Source: G963663615 sp963663615
GTDB taxonomy: Bacteria; Bacteroidota; Ignavibacteria; Ignavibacteriales; Melioribacteraceae
NCBI GenBank assembly: GCA_963663615.1
Contig: OY760517.1
Span: 3,596,001-3,660,000, forward strand
Direction of reading: 5' to 3'
Length of the DNA: 64,000 nt
Positions 36,415 to 45,572 of the stretch are shown here, piece after piece. The translations under genes were made by a program, and so were the position numbers. Numbering within the stretch: the first letter of the stretch is position 1; each line of letters opens with the position of its first letter. The notes under the pieces are model-generated. The model was not told where the DNA came from and searched no databases. It worked only from the letters and a program-made list of their open reading frames with translations.

Positions 36415-37059
36415 ATGGCTACTGCAAAAAATACTAAACCTCAGAACGATAAGAAAACACTTACTGAGGAAGAACTGGCACGAAAAGAAAAAATAAAAAA
36501 CAGAATAAACTGGGCTTTATTTTTGGGTGCTGTTTTAATATTTTTTATTGTAAATAACATCAATGGTGATGACGAACCCGGAGCTTATCCGCCATATTAC
36601 AATCCTTTGGCACCTAAAGCTGGAACCACAGCCCCCGAGCTAAACCTGGTTTCCCTTGATGGCGATTCTCTTTCGCTGGCACAATTTAAGGGTAAACCCG
36701 TTATACTAACCTTCTGGACTACATGGAATAGCCCTAGCCTTAATACAATGAAAACTCTGCAAACAATATATCAGCAGTCGGGTGAAGAATCTCTGGCAGT
36801 TGTAGCTGTATCCCTTGATGAAGTTTCCAGAGGCGATTTGGCAAAACAGGCTGTAGAACCATTCGTAAAGGATAACAATATTACGTTTCCTGTTGCTCAT
36901 GGCAATGCAAAACTTGCAGAAAAATATGGAAAGGTTACAACGTTCCCTACTACCTTTGTTATTGATAGTGATGGAAAAGTTGCTTCAAGATTTAACCAGC
37001 AAGTTAGTCCTATGGTATATATGAAAACACTTTCCAGACTCGCAGCAATTAACAAGTAA
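36415..37059 (+). CDS. membrane-anchored TlpA/redoxin-like protein lacking catalytic cysteines
   Basis: A 214-residue protein with a Lys-rich cytoplasmic N-terminus, one membrane helix (about 32-48) and a periplasmic AhpC-TSA/TlpA domain (about 70-205). The fold is clear: TAPELNLVSLDGDSLSLAQF, GKPVILTFWTTW, and a late TFPTTFVIDSDGKV with the cis-Pro loop. At the active site the usual WCxxC reads W104-N-S-P-S108, so both catalytic cysteines are replaced (N105, S108). It cannot be a thiol oxidoreductase. A structural, heme-binding or substrate-holding role is possible. Own -7-like element and terminator. Confidence 0.85.
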   Translation: MATAKNTKPQNDKKTLTEEELARKEKIKNRINWALFLGAVLIFFIVNNINGDDEPGAYPPYYNPLAPKAGTTAPELNLVSLDGDSLSLAQFKGKPVILTFWTTWNSPSLNTMKTLQTIYQQSGEESLAVVAVSLDEVSRGDLAKQAVEPFVKDNNITFPVAHGNAKLAEKYGKVTTFPTTFVIDSDGKVASRFNQQVSPMVYMKTLSRLAAINK

Positions 37060-37082
37060 ACAGTTTTTAATGCTTTATAATT

Positions 37083-37127
37083 AAACCTTGTAAAATACCG
37101 GATAATATTTTTACAAGGTTTTTTTAT
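37083..37127 (+). terminator. terminator of the TlpA-like gene
   Basis: Perfect 13-base stem AAACCTTGTAAAA / TTTTACAAGGTTT with a 13-base loop, followed by TTTTTTAT. Confidence 0.88.
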
Positions 37128-37478
37128 ATATAAAAGTATGTAACTGCTGAATTAACTTAACTTTAATATTTAAATTCCGAATATTACCAATAGTTGAAGG
37201 ATTTTTACCCCGTTTTTACTTGCGAAAATTTTATTTATTTATTTTATTTTATCGTGAATTATTTCACGATATGTTTTGTTATAATAGTACAGATTGAATT
37301 TTTTCATAATGTTTATATATTATTGTTCCGGTCAAAAGTTAGTATTTAACAAATGTAAACTTTTCGGGGTTAAATTAACTTTAAATCATATCATAGGTTC
37401 CCCGCCGGATTTCGAAAACTGGTATTTATTCTTAAATTGCCTGTTCTTTTAGTCTTGATAATTTTGTTGTACAAATAG
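37128..37478. other. long AT-rich leader before the 1153-residue gene
   Basis: About 350 bases without a protein-like frame. It contains the palindrome at 37250-37271 and otherwise nothing that I can name. The promoter of the large downstream gene should lie here. Confidence 0.5.
37250..37271. promoter_or_regulatory. 22-base palindrome, possible operator
   Basis: TATCGTGAA / TTCACGATA, a perfect 9-base inverted repeat separated by TTAT. It lies 208 bases before the large gene. The size and AT-rich setting suggest a dimeric repressor site, but a transcript hairpin is also possible. Confidence 0.4.
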
Positions 37479-40400
37479 ATGAGTGAGTGTATGGATTACA
37501 AAAGAAAACTCGGTGTTTCCCCGGATGGGAAAATGCCTAATCCAAAAAGGTTAACGCAATATATTAACCTTAAACTGGCAGCTCTTGGCCAGCCAACGCT
37601 TGAAACAAAAGCAGATATGAAGTTTATGGATATTGCCGGTGATTTAATTAGTAATCATCGACAAAAAAACCGACTTCTTTCAAATTATTTATGTCCCGCC
37701 GATCAGAGAGTTCAAAACTTTCTTGATTCCTATTTTTCCGATATTAAGGATAAGCCTGAAATCAGAATGCCGGATAATACTTTTGTATTGGATTATCATG
37801 GTATTGCACGTGTACTTTCTTTACCGCACGGTGCAGACAAATTTGAATCTGATGTAATAAAATCGTACAGAATTAAACAGGGTGTGCTTCATAATCCGGT
37901 TAATGACAGACGTACTACCAAAGGTGTTTTTCATGTTACCGAAGGTGGTTTGCCTATTCCAGCTGATAAAAAAGCTGTACCAAAGATTGCTGCAGCACAC
38001 ATAATTAATTCTGCCTTAACTCCACCGGATGATTTAATGGAGCTTCCATTTACTTCATCTCAGGAACATCACGCAAAACTTTTTGTATCGTTATATCTTC
38101 GTCCAATAGTTCAGCCAGGTGTTCCAGGCTTCGATGAAGAAAAAAGCATGGAAATAAGATTCATTGTTCCGGGTAACCTTGTTAGTAACCTCGATTTTGT
38201 TGAATCTATTTTTGGTAATGCCGGCGATCCTTATCTTCCTGAAAATGATGCAGCACTTGATACTGACCATTGGACTGGTCATACTGGTGCAATTATTCTT
38301 GCTCCGCATATTCTTAAGCTTAAAAAAGCTGATATCGGTTTGCCTCACAAAAAAGATGCAACCGAACGCCAGATTAAAGACGGAATGTGCTATGAAAAGG
38401 AAGATGAACTTTATAATGATGGTAAACCTTTCAAGCTTACTTTAAGAACTGATGAAGGAAGAATATTTACCGTTATTGCCGATAACTATTTTGGTTACTC
38501 GAAGAAAGAAGTTAAAACGCAAATTAGTTACTCTGCTAACCTGTTTGGTAATGTTGAAGAAGAACATGCCGGTGGTGCACTTGCATTCCCAAGTTACAAC
38601 CTTGGTGATGAATTTTTTGCCGATAGCCATGTTGAAACCAAAAACCATACCCTTGATGAAAACCTTAAACTCCATGGCGAGTTTATGGAATTAACCGAAA
38701 AGGGTTATGCTATTGATAAAAACTTTGACAACATACTTTATCTTCCTCATGATGCGAGATTTAATTTACAATCGCAGCTTGTAACGTGGAAAAATGGTGG
38801 TGACCAGGAAAACTCTATAAAGGTTCAGCCGGACATGACTTATATTTTACCTTCCGGTTATAAAATAAGGATGTCGAAGAACCCATCTGTTCCGTCATGG
38901 CGACTTGTGGGTACTCAGGCAGAAGGTACATTTTGCCACAAACCTTGTACAGTATCGGGAGGTGGTAAATCCGAAATTTCAAAATCGATTGATGATTCTA
39001 TTATTTACGGTCCGTTTTTTGTTGCCGATAGCGAGCTTGATTTCGCTATGGTTGATGAAATTCTCGACAAGGATTACGGCGACAGATTCACAATTAAGGT
39101 TGAAAAAACAGTTCCAAGCCGTCCAATTTTAAGTCCGCTACGTTCACTTGGTTCGGTAATAAAACTTCTTACTCCTTCCGAAGAATTTACCGACGAGTAT
39201 AACGACTGGCTAAATGACATTCCACCATACGTAAAAGGTTTGGTATTTATTATTAAACGTTTTTACAAACAGGAATGGGAAGGTGACTGGAGAAAACACT
39301 TTACTGTTGATATTATTGATGACAGAAGTGGTAACGAACTTAAATACCACGAACGTAAACTTGTTGCCAGCTACTTACGTGTTGGTCTGGATGACAAAGG
39401 TTCATGGCGAACATATAAATTGCGTCAGGATTTCCTTGCTTCCGATAAATTGCAACTTGAAGACGATATTTCTGCTTCTGTTGTTGTGGGCACAAAACAG
39501 CTTGAAAATCTCAACCCTGATTACAAAAATGAAAGTATTAAGTTCTCCGTAAACTGTGAATACAGATTTTTCCAAAGACCTGATGAAGCTATACACAGAG
39601 GTTACGACAAACAGGCTGAAGCTGATATTGCAACCCCTAACACATTTATTTCCAACTTTGCCCCTCTTACAGTTGAAGATGCTGAAGAAATTGTAGAGGA
39701 TGCAATTGGTTTTGATACATATACCGAACCAATTAAAAACCTTATTAGTGAAGTTGCCGAGAAGAAAGATTGTACTTACTTTGTTTCTTCTTCTCATCCG
39801 AGAATTGTTAATGGTAAACCTTCCAAAAACTTAAGGTATTTGCAGACAAGACCAGATGTTCTTGATAACTTTAACTATTATATTGCCGAAGTTGGTACTA
39901 AACTTTTCCGTAAAGTTCCTGATGGAAAACCGGTTTACAATCCGGTAAATGCGGTTCTGCCAGGTAGAAGAAATAATCCTGCCGAACCCGGAATCAGACC
40001 ACTTGCCGTTTATAACCCAATCCACTTCCAGGAACTGCCTGAGTTGTTTATGGATTTTGTTTGCTCACTTACTGGTAAATCGCCATCTACAACAGGTGCC
40101 GGTACCGAAGGTGCTTTAACCAAAGGTCCTTTTAATGCGTTACCTTATGTAACCGATCTTAATAATGCATTGCTTTCATTTATCCTTTCCGGTTATGACG
40201 GTTATACTACAGCTGCTGGCTATATCGGTCATAAATACAGGATGGATCATGATATAAGCTTGCTTATTCCTGAACTTTGGGCTCGTTTATCTGTTGGTGA
40301 AAGAGATTCCAAATTCCTGATTGAGGAAGGTTATCTTGAAAAACTTGATGATTTTGAATATGAAGGTAAAACGATATTGGGCAGCCGTTTGGGTTACAGA

Positions 40401-40940
40401 ATAACCGACAAGTTTGTTCATACATTCTTTGGCAGAGTATTCGAAAATCCAAATGCTGTATTTAACAACGAAATTCTTAAACCTGAATTGCAAAGCATGG
40501 AAAACTTTGTTGATGGTATCAACAATATTGTTGAAGCTCAGGAAAAAGTTGCCAAAAACTACTTTGAAGATGGTAGTATTGATGGTGCGTGCCCTCCGCT
40601 AAAAGCTGTACTACATGTTATGGCTTATGGCGAATATGAAGGTAAAACAATGGATGATCCTGAAATTCGGAAAATGTTTACTCGTGAGTATTTACTTGAA
40701 AGTGAATGGTACAGAGACAGATTACTTGATAAACAGCTTCATGATATTGCTTTATGGCAAAACCATGTAGAATATCTTAAAGATTTCTTACAGAAAAAAA
40801 GCCATGAAGATGAAATTGAAAGACTTAATTTAAGAGAAAAACTTGACAATGCTAAAAAGCATCTTGATGAAGCAAAGTCACCTGCTTATATTAAAAAACT
40901 TTCTGGTACTATTGGTCTTGACCCGCTTTACAAAGGCTAA
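37479..40940 (+). CDS. 1153-residue conserved enzyme, candidate PPi-type phosphoenolpyruvate carboxykinase
   Basis: A large soluble protein (about 130 kDa) without signal peptide or membrane helix. Conserved-looking blocks include YINLKLAALG at the N-terminus, a P-loop-like SGGGKS at 493-498 in CHKPCTVSGGGKSEISKS, and TGKSPSTTGAGTEGALTKGP in the C-terminal third, ending in a charged helical tail. Size and the PEPCK-like Gly-rich Lys-Ser loop fit the PPi-dependent PEP carboxykinase family, which interconverts oxaloacetate and PEP using pyrophosphate; this is from memory of the family and not proved. Start ATG 37479 or ATG 37491. Strong terminator follows at 40963. Confidence 0.55.
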   Translation: MSECMDYKRKLGVSPDGKMPNPKRLTQYINLKLAALGQPTLETKADMKFMDIAGDLISNHRQKNRLLSNYLCPADQRVQNFLDSYFSDIKDKPEIRMPDNTFVLDYHGIARVLSLPHGADKFESDVIKSYRIKQGVLHNPVNDRRTTKGVFHVTEGGLPIPADKKAVPKIAAAHIINSALTPPDDLMELPFTSSQEHHAKLFVSLYLRPIVQPGVPGFDEEKSMEIRFIVPGNLVSNLDFVESIFGNAGDPYLPENDAALDTDHWTGHTGAIILAPHILKLKKADIGLPHKKDATERQIKDGMCYEKEDELYNDGKPFKLTLRTDEGRIFTVIADNYFGYSKKEVKTQISYSANLFGNVEEEHAGGALAFPSYNLGDEFFADSHVETKNHTLDENLKLHGEFMELTEKGYAIDKNFDNILYLPHDARFNLQSQLVTWKNGGDQENSIKVQPDMTYILPSGYKIRMSKNPSVPSWRLVGTQAEGTFCHKPCTVSGGGKSEISKSIDDSIIYGPFFVADSELDFAMVDEILDKDYGDRFTIKVEKTVPSRPILSPLRSLGSVIKLLTPSEEFTDEYNDWLNDIPPYVKGLVFIIKRFYKQEWEGDWRKHFTVDIIDDRSGNELKYHERKLVASYLRVGLDDKGSWRTYKLRQDFLASDKLQLEDDISASVVVGTKQLENLNPDYKNESIKFSVNCEYRFFQRPDEAIHRGYDKQAEADIATPNTFISNFAPLTVEDAEEIVEDAIGFDTYTEPIKNLISEVAEKKDCTYFVSSSHPRIVNGKPSKNLRYLQTRPDVLDNFNYYIAEVGTKLFRKVPDGKPVYNPVNAVLPGRRNNPAEPGIRPLAVYNPIHFQELPELFMDFVCSLTGKSPSTTGAGTEGALTKGPFNALPYVTDLNNALLSFILSGYDGYTTAAGYIGHKYRMDHDISLLIPELWARLSVGERDSKFLIEEGYLEKLDDFEYEGKTILGSRLGYRITDKFVHTFFGRVFENPNAVFNNEILKPELQSMENFVDGINNIVEAQEKVAKNYFEDGSIDGACPPLKAVLHVMAYGEYEGKTMDDPEIRKMFTREYLLESEWYRDRLLDKQLHDIALWQNHVEYLKDFLQKKSHEDEIERLNLREKLDNAKKHLDEAKSPAYIKKLSGTIGLDPLYKG

Positions 40941-40962
40941 GTATAAAATGTAATTGAAACAA

Positions 40963-40997
40963 AAACCCTTCCCGAGTAATCAGGAAGGGTTTTTTAT
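40963..40997. terminator. bidirectional terminator
   Basis: Stem AAACCCTTCC / GGAAGGGTTT with a 10-base loop, T-rich on both strands. It lies between the convergent large enzyme gene and the response-regulator gene. Confidence 0.88.
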
Positions 40998-41054
40998 TAT
41001 AAATATCCGAGGTTCTGCTGCCCCTGCAAGCTGCTTTAATTTTGTTATATGGTA

Positions 41055-41738
41055 TCAGGAAAGTAGCTTGTAACCAATTCCGTGTACTGTTAATATAATT
41101 TCAGGATGGTTACTGTCTTTTTCAATTTTCTGACGCAACTTTAGTATAAAGTTATCAACTGTTCGTGTAGTTGGACTACTTTCATAACCCCAAATATCAT
41201 TAAGTAGTGAATCGCGGCTAACCGTCTTATTTTTATTATTCCAAAGATATTTTAATATCTCGAATTCCTTATGGGAAAGCTGTACCTTTTCACCATTTGA
41301 AATGGCGTTATACGTTTCAAAATTTATCGTAAGGTTTCCAATAGTTATATCGGAAAGGTTCTCAGCTTCAGTTTCCGGTTTTCTTCGTAAAACTGCTTTA
41401 ACACGAGCAAGCATTTCACGTAAACTAAATGGTTTGGTAATATAATCGTCGGCACCAAGTTCCAGACCCAGCACCTTGTCAATTTCTTCTCCTTTTGCGG
41501 TAAGAAATATTACGGGTGTGTTGTTCCCTTCCTTACGGATAGTTTTGCATACATCAAAACCTGACATTTTTGGCATCATTACATCAAGGAGTATAAGATC
41601 ATATCTGCCGCTTCTAATTTTGGTTAATCCAACACTTCCATCCTCTGCCGAATCAACATCATACCCTTCAAATTCAAGATTATCGCTCAACCCCATCCTC
41701 ATTGAGGGTTCATCTTCAACTATCAATATTTTCGCCAT
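41055..41738 (-). CDS. OmpR/PhoB-family response regulator
   Basis: A 227-residue two-component regulator: receiver domain (acidic pocket E8-D9, phospho-acceptor D52 in LLDVMMPKMSG, Lys in TKPF) and C-terminal winged helix-turn-helix (LSHKEFEILKYLWNNKN, SPTTRTVDNFILKLRQKIE). Its ATG overlaps the upstream histidine-kinase gene by 23 bases, so the two are a cognate pair. The target genes are not known from the sequence. Confidence 0.95.
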   Translation of the reverse strand: MAKILIVEDEPSMRMGLSDNLEFEGYDVDSAEDGSVGLTKIRSGRYDLILLDVMMPKMSGFDVCKTIRKEGNNTPVIFLTAKGEEIDKVLGLELGADDYITKPFSLREMLARVKAVLRRKPETEAENLSDITIGNLTINFETYNAISNGEKVQLSHKEFEILKYLWNNKNKTVSRDSLLNDIWGYESSPTTRTVDNFILKLRQKIEKDSNHPEIILTVHGIGYKLLS

Positions 41739-43308
41739 GTTCTACTCCGTTTTCCATTAGAGGAAATTTTAATGTGAATGTTGAGCCTTCACCCGGTTTG
41801 CTTTGCAGTTCAATTTTACCCGAATGAGCTTCCATAATATGTTTAACGAGCGAAAGACCAAGACCCGTTCCCTTTGCATTATGAACCAGTCCGGTTGATA
41901 CCCTAAAAAACTTGTCAAATATTTTATCCTGGTCCTCGGAAGAAATACCAATGCCTTTATCCTGAACAGAAATAAACGCATAATTTGCATCCTTGCCTGT
42001 CATTATGGAAATTGATTTCTCATCCTTGCTATACTTCATTGCGTTATCAATAAGGTTAACAACTGCTTCAGCCACCGCCTCCGGATCAACATAAATCTCA
42101 TCCAGACTTTTATCTGTTACAAACTCCTGTGAAAAGCCTTTGTTTTTTATATGGAAACTGTAAGATTTTAATATATCCTCAACTATAACATTAAGGTTTA
42201 CTTTCGACATCTGATACTTGCGTTTACCAGCTTCCATTTTGGAAAAGTTTAGTATTTTATTAACAATTCGGCTTAGTCTGCCAGCTTCCTGACTAATAAT
42301 TGAATAATACTCTTTTTTCTTCTCTTCGGTTTTAACCCTGTCCATTTCGAGCGTTTCGGCAAACATACTAATTAGTGCCAGGGGGGTACGCAGCTCATGA
42401 GATACGTTCGATACAAAATCGGATTTTATCTGTGCAAATTCAAGTTGCCTTTTAATTTGACGGAAGGCAAATGCGGCAGCAATTATAATAAATAGTGTTA
42501 AGCCGGATATTAAAAATATATTTGTATAGTTACGAGCTTTTGCAAGTTTTTCGAGGGATGCACCTTTTAACTGAATACCAAGAAGGTAATCAGGGAACAG
42601 CCACAATTTGCGTTCGCCCTCAATGTTAACAATATCAACATTTTCAAGTGGATAAATGATTCGGGTTTTATCCTTGTCCGTAATAGTGATTATAAACTCG
42701 GTTGATGCCGATTCCTCAATTTTAGGACGCAGATTACGGTCAAAAAACATTTGCGTGTTTATCATCATACCGCAAAGTTTGTAATTCTCGTCATTTATAT
42801 TTGTTAGGAAAACTACAACTGTATAACGATTATCGGGAGTAGTACCAAGAGGTTCTGTTTTAGCATATCCCTTTTTATAGTATTGTACAAGTCGTTCAAT
42901 CTTTTCACTGTTTTCAACAATCAGGTTTTTATAATCATTGGTGTGGGTTTTCGTAAACTCGTCCTTTTTGGTAATTACCTGTAAACCCGTACCGTCCGGT
43001 TTACTAAAAAACATATATCCAACCGAAACATATCCGCGTCTAAGCTCTTCAAGTTCTTTCACAACCTGTTCCGAACTTTCCACTTTGCCAAGCTCAATGT
43101 TTATATTGGATTGCCATTCATTCATCTGGTTATTGGAATGCTGATTTATTGAAAACAGAATGGCTTCGAGTCTGTTTGTATAGATGCCTTCAATCGCCTT
43201 TTCGGTATCATTAAGCGAATTAAACTGAATTATTGTTACCACAATGGAGGGTATAACGATAATGATTGTAAGTATTAGACCCGTAAGTTTTAGTGAATTT
43301 GGCTGCAT
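41716..43308 (-). CDS. membrane sensor histidine kinase
   Basis: A 530-residue kinase with two membrane helices (about 9-28 and 264-283) framing a ~235-residue periplasmic sensor domain of unknown ligand. The HisKA region carries phospho-acceptor H304 in NVSHELRTPLALISM. The HATPase_c domain follows with an N box (VVNLIDNAMKYS), G1 DKGIGIS, F box FDKFFRV and G2 GTGLGLSLV. It phosphorylates the overlapping OmpR-type regulator. No HAMP domain is seen between the second helix and HisKA. Confidence 0.94.
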   Translation of the reverse strand: MQPNSLKLTGLILTIIIVIPSIVVTIIQFNSLNDTEKAIEGIYTNRLEAILFSINQHSNNQMNEWQSNINIELGKVESSEQVVKELEELRRGYVSVGYMFFSKPDGTGLQVITKKDEFTKTHTNDYKNLIVENSEKIERLVQYYKKGYAKTEPLGTTPDNRYTVVVFLTNINDENYKLCGMMINTQMFFDRNLRPKIEESASTEFIITITDKDKTRIIYPLENVDIVNIEGERKLWLFPDYLLGIQLKGASLEKLAKARNYTNIFLISGLTLFIIIAAAFAFRQIKRQLEFAQIKSDFVSNVSHELRTPLALISMFAETLEMDRVKTEEKKKEYYSIISQEAGRLSRIVNKILNFSKMEAGKRKYQMSKVNLNVIVEDILKSYSFHIKNKGFSQEFVTDKSLDEIYVDPEAVAEAVVNLIDNAMKYSKDEKSISIMTGKDANYAFISVQDKGIGISSEDQDKIFDKFFRVSTGLVHNAKGTGLGLSLVKHIMEAHSGKIELQSKPGEGSTFTLKFPLMENGVEHGENIDS

Positions 43309-43462
43309 CTGCTAACTTTTTTTTGCCTAAATATACATATTCAGCAAATAATAATTTGTAAAAATGTGTAACAGTATGTAAGCAACTGGTTATAGGAGGT
43401 AGAAAAAGTTGCTGTTAATAATTATATTTAATTATAAATCGATGGCAATAGTTGGGTAATAT

Positions 43463-43989
43463 ATGGTTGAATATAATCTGTCCAGTATTGAAAGCTCCAT
43501 TCCGTATTTAAGCAAAAATTATGTAAAGTATTTACCTGAAGCCAGTATTGTATGTTTCGAAATAACAAATCATGTTAAAAATACCATAATGGCAATTGAT
43601 GGACTGACTAAATCAGAAATACGTTTTCACTGGAATAGCGTTGATCAGATTACAAAAAAAGTCACGCTGATATACAGGAAGCAACTGAGAACGGAGCTAG
43701 TTTATTAGCCTTCATCATCATCAAGGAGATTACTGACTACGATATTATTGAACGTTCAGCAAAAAGGGATGGTTTTGATTATTACCTTGCAAAAAGCTCC
43801 GAAAATACTTTTTTAGATAATATCGCAAAACTTGAAGTTTCAGGGATCTTGAGAGAAACTGACAAGAATACAGTAAACAAAAGAGTGAAACTTAAGAAAA
43901 AACAAATTCTAAAAAGCGGTAAAGAATTGCCGGGATTTATTGTTATAGTTGAGTTTAGTAAACCTAAAAGTTATATTGAGAGTGTATGA
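43463..43989 (+). pseudogene. first gene of a conserved two-gene cassette, frameshifted at an A7 tract
   Basis: Frame one (43463-43708) begins MVEYNLSSIES and runs through FHWNSVDQITKK, then leaves the coding register in an A7 run at 43654-43660 and stops after 15 unrelated codons. The next frame continues SHADIQEATENGASLLAFII, then ERSAKRDGFDYYLAK, LEVSGIL and LPGFIVIVEFSKP to TGA 43987-43989. One more A would join them into about 176 residues. The downstream part matches a conserved hypothetical family (ATExGAxxxA ... GFDYWLA ... ARLEVSGI) that I know from cyanobacterial and other genomes. Its stop overlaps the next ATG by four bases. It is a pseudogene, a slippage-translated gene, or a sequencing error; the sequence cannot decide. 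Confidence 0.7.
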
Positions 43990-44360
43990 AAAGCAATAAA
44001 ATAGAAATAACTCACAATCAGGCAATGGATATTGCCGAAAAGGCTTTTATTCAGCTTAATAATGGAAATGAAGAAATTGCAAAATCTTTGTTTCACCAGG
44101 CATATCTTTTGGAAAAGGAAGCTGCTTTTAGTCTGATGAAAAATACAAGTGATGCATTAGCAAAAACTATTTTGCTAAAAAGTGCCGCTTCCCTTGCTCA
44201 TAATTGTGATAACTTCTTCGATTCAAGAGAGCATATCAAACAGGCACTAAACTGTAATCCCCCTGAAAATTTAGAACACGAATTAAATGAGATGTTGGCT
44301 GAAATGAATGAAAGCCTTAAAACAATCTCGTTCAGACGTAAAAAAGCAGTTTCAGGTTAG
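43986..44360 (+). CDS. second gene of the two-gene cassette, TPR-like helical protein
   Basis: A 124-residue all-helical protein. The pattern AMDIAEKAFIQLNNGNEEIA, then LFHQAYLLEKEAA, LLKSAASLAHNCDNF and PPENLEHELNEML recalls the small TPR-like conserved hypothetical partner that follows the preceding gene in other genomes. No enzymatic motif is seen. ATGA overlap with the upstream broken gene suggests translational coupling; the gene itself is intact. Function unknown. Convergent with the epimerase gene, 10 bases apart. Confidence 0.72.
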   Translation: MKSNKIEITHNQAMDIAEKAFIQLNNGNEEIAKSLFHQAYLLEKEAAFSLMKNTSDALAKTILLKSAASLAHNCDNFFDSREHIKQALNCNPPENLEHELNEMLAEMNESLKTISFRRKKAVSG

Positions 44361-44370
44361 AAAACTCCTC

Positions 44371-45408
44371 CTAAAAAAATACCTTCGCAAATTTTAGTAT
44401 TCCCTGTTTCCATGGTACACGGTGCGAAATACCCGACTGACCGGTAAACGTATCAAGGTTTTCAAGATACCATTTATAGTTACCAATTAAGGCATCTTTA
44501 TTACTGTATTTGGGAGCGTACCCCAAAACCTTCTCTGCCTTTTCAATAGACACAAACGAATCTTTAGAAGCAGTTTCATAAACCCACTTATATAGTGGCG
44601 ATATTTTTAATGCTTCAAGCACTCTTAGTGTCCAGATAATTGGAGTAGCAGGTAGTCCTCTTATTTTTTTACCAAACCCTGCATAATCAAGCACCGCCTG
44701 GTAATCTTCTTTCATTGTAGTAAATTCCTTAGCCCCAATATTAAACGTGTCATTTACCTTCTCTACTTCAAGTTCAACACACAAGTTTATAGCATCGCAC
44801 AGGTCTTCAACATCAAGGAGCTGATAACGGTTATTTCCGCTACCAATCATTGGGAAACCCTTGCCATCTTTAGCCCAGTCGTAAAACAACGCAAATACAC
44901 CCAGGCGTTCGGGTCCAACAAACGATTTAGGTCTGATAATAGAAACACACATGCCACGTTCGCGAGCCTTAAGGCATTCTTCTTCAGCCTGTATTTTTGC
45001 TTCACCGTACGGACCAACCCCATCAAGTTTATCAGTTTCAAATAAAGGATGATGATCAGGTATGCCATACACAGCAGTAGAGGATATATGAATAAAACGT
45101 TTTACATTTTGTCGCTCTGCCTCTTCAATTACATTACGCGAACCTTCAACATCGGTTGTATAAATTTCTTCGGGAGTATAAAGTGGTAATGCGGCAGCAC
45201 AGTGCACAACAACATCAACACCCTGCATACATTCCTTAACTGTTTCCTTGTTACGTATATCACCCTTAACGGATTTAATATCATTCATGCAATCGGGATA
45301 ATCAAATTCAACCAAATCAATGTTAACAATATCGTGTCCCTTTTTTAGCAGATAACGTATCAGATTGATTCCTAAAAATCCCGAGCCACCAGTAACAAGA
45401 AATTTCAT
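44371..45408 (-). CDS. NAD-dependent epimerase/dehydratase (extended SDR)
   Basis: A 345-residue extended short-chain dehydrogenase. NAD-binding GGSGFLG at 7-13, acidic residue D31 at the end of the second strand (NAD rather than NADP), active site SST at 109-111 and YxxxK at Y134/K138 are all present. Likely substrate is a nucleotide-sugar or a hydroxysteroid-like alcohol; this cannot be settled by eye. Single-gene unit. Confidence 0.88.
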   Translation of the reverse strand: MKFLVTGGSGFLGINLIRYLLKKGHDIVNIDLVEFDYPDCMNDIKSVKGDIRNKETVKECMQGVDVVVHCAAALPLYTPEEIYTTDVEGSRNVIEEAERQNVKRFIHISSTAVYGIPDHHPLFETDKLDGVGPYGEAKIQAEEECLKARERGMCVSIIRPKSFVGPERLGVFALFYDWAKDGKGFPMIGSGNNRYQLLDVEDLCDAINLCVELEVEKVNDTFNIGAKEFTTMKEDYQAVLDYAGFGKKIRGLPATPIIWTLRVLEALKISPLYKWVYETASKDSFVSIEKAEKVLGYAPKYSNKDALIGNYKWYLENLDTFTGQSGISHRVPWKQGILKFAKVFF

Positions 45409-45521
45409 TTTTATATACTCCTTAATTTTGAATTAGTAAAATTACTAAAAACAGTACTTTATTATTAGTCCATTTATGAATAAAGTTTCAGAAAAGTGTG
45501 GGTCAGCATTTTATGTATTCT

Positions 45522-45529
45522 TATTTTTG
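45522..45529 (+). promoter_or_regulatory. candidate -7 element of the gluzincin-like gene
   Basis: TATTTTTG matches TAnnTTTG and lies 43 bases before the ATG at 45573. The -33 region is not a clear match. Confidence 0.35.
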
Positions 45530-45572
45530 GATAAACAATGTATTTTAGTTAACAAAAAATATTGAGGAAAGA

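Noticed and set aside
38164..38694. Two plus-strand frames in another register inside the 1153-residue gene
   Set aside because: Low-complexity translations inside an intact long coding sequence.
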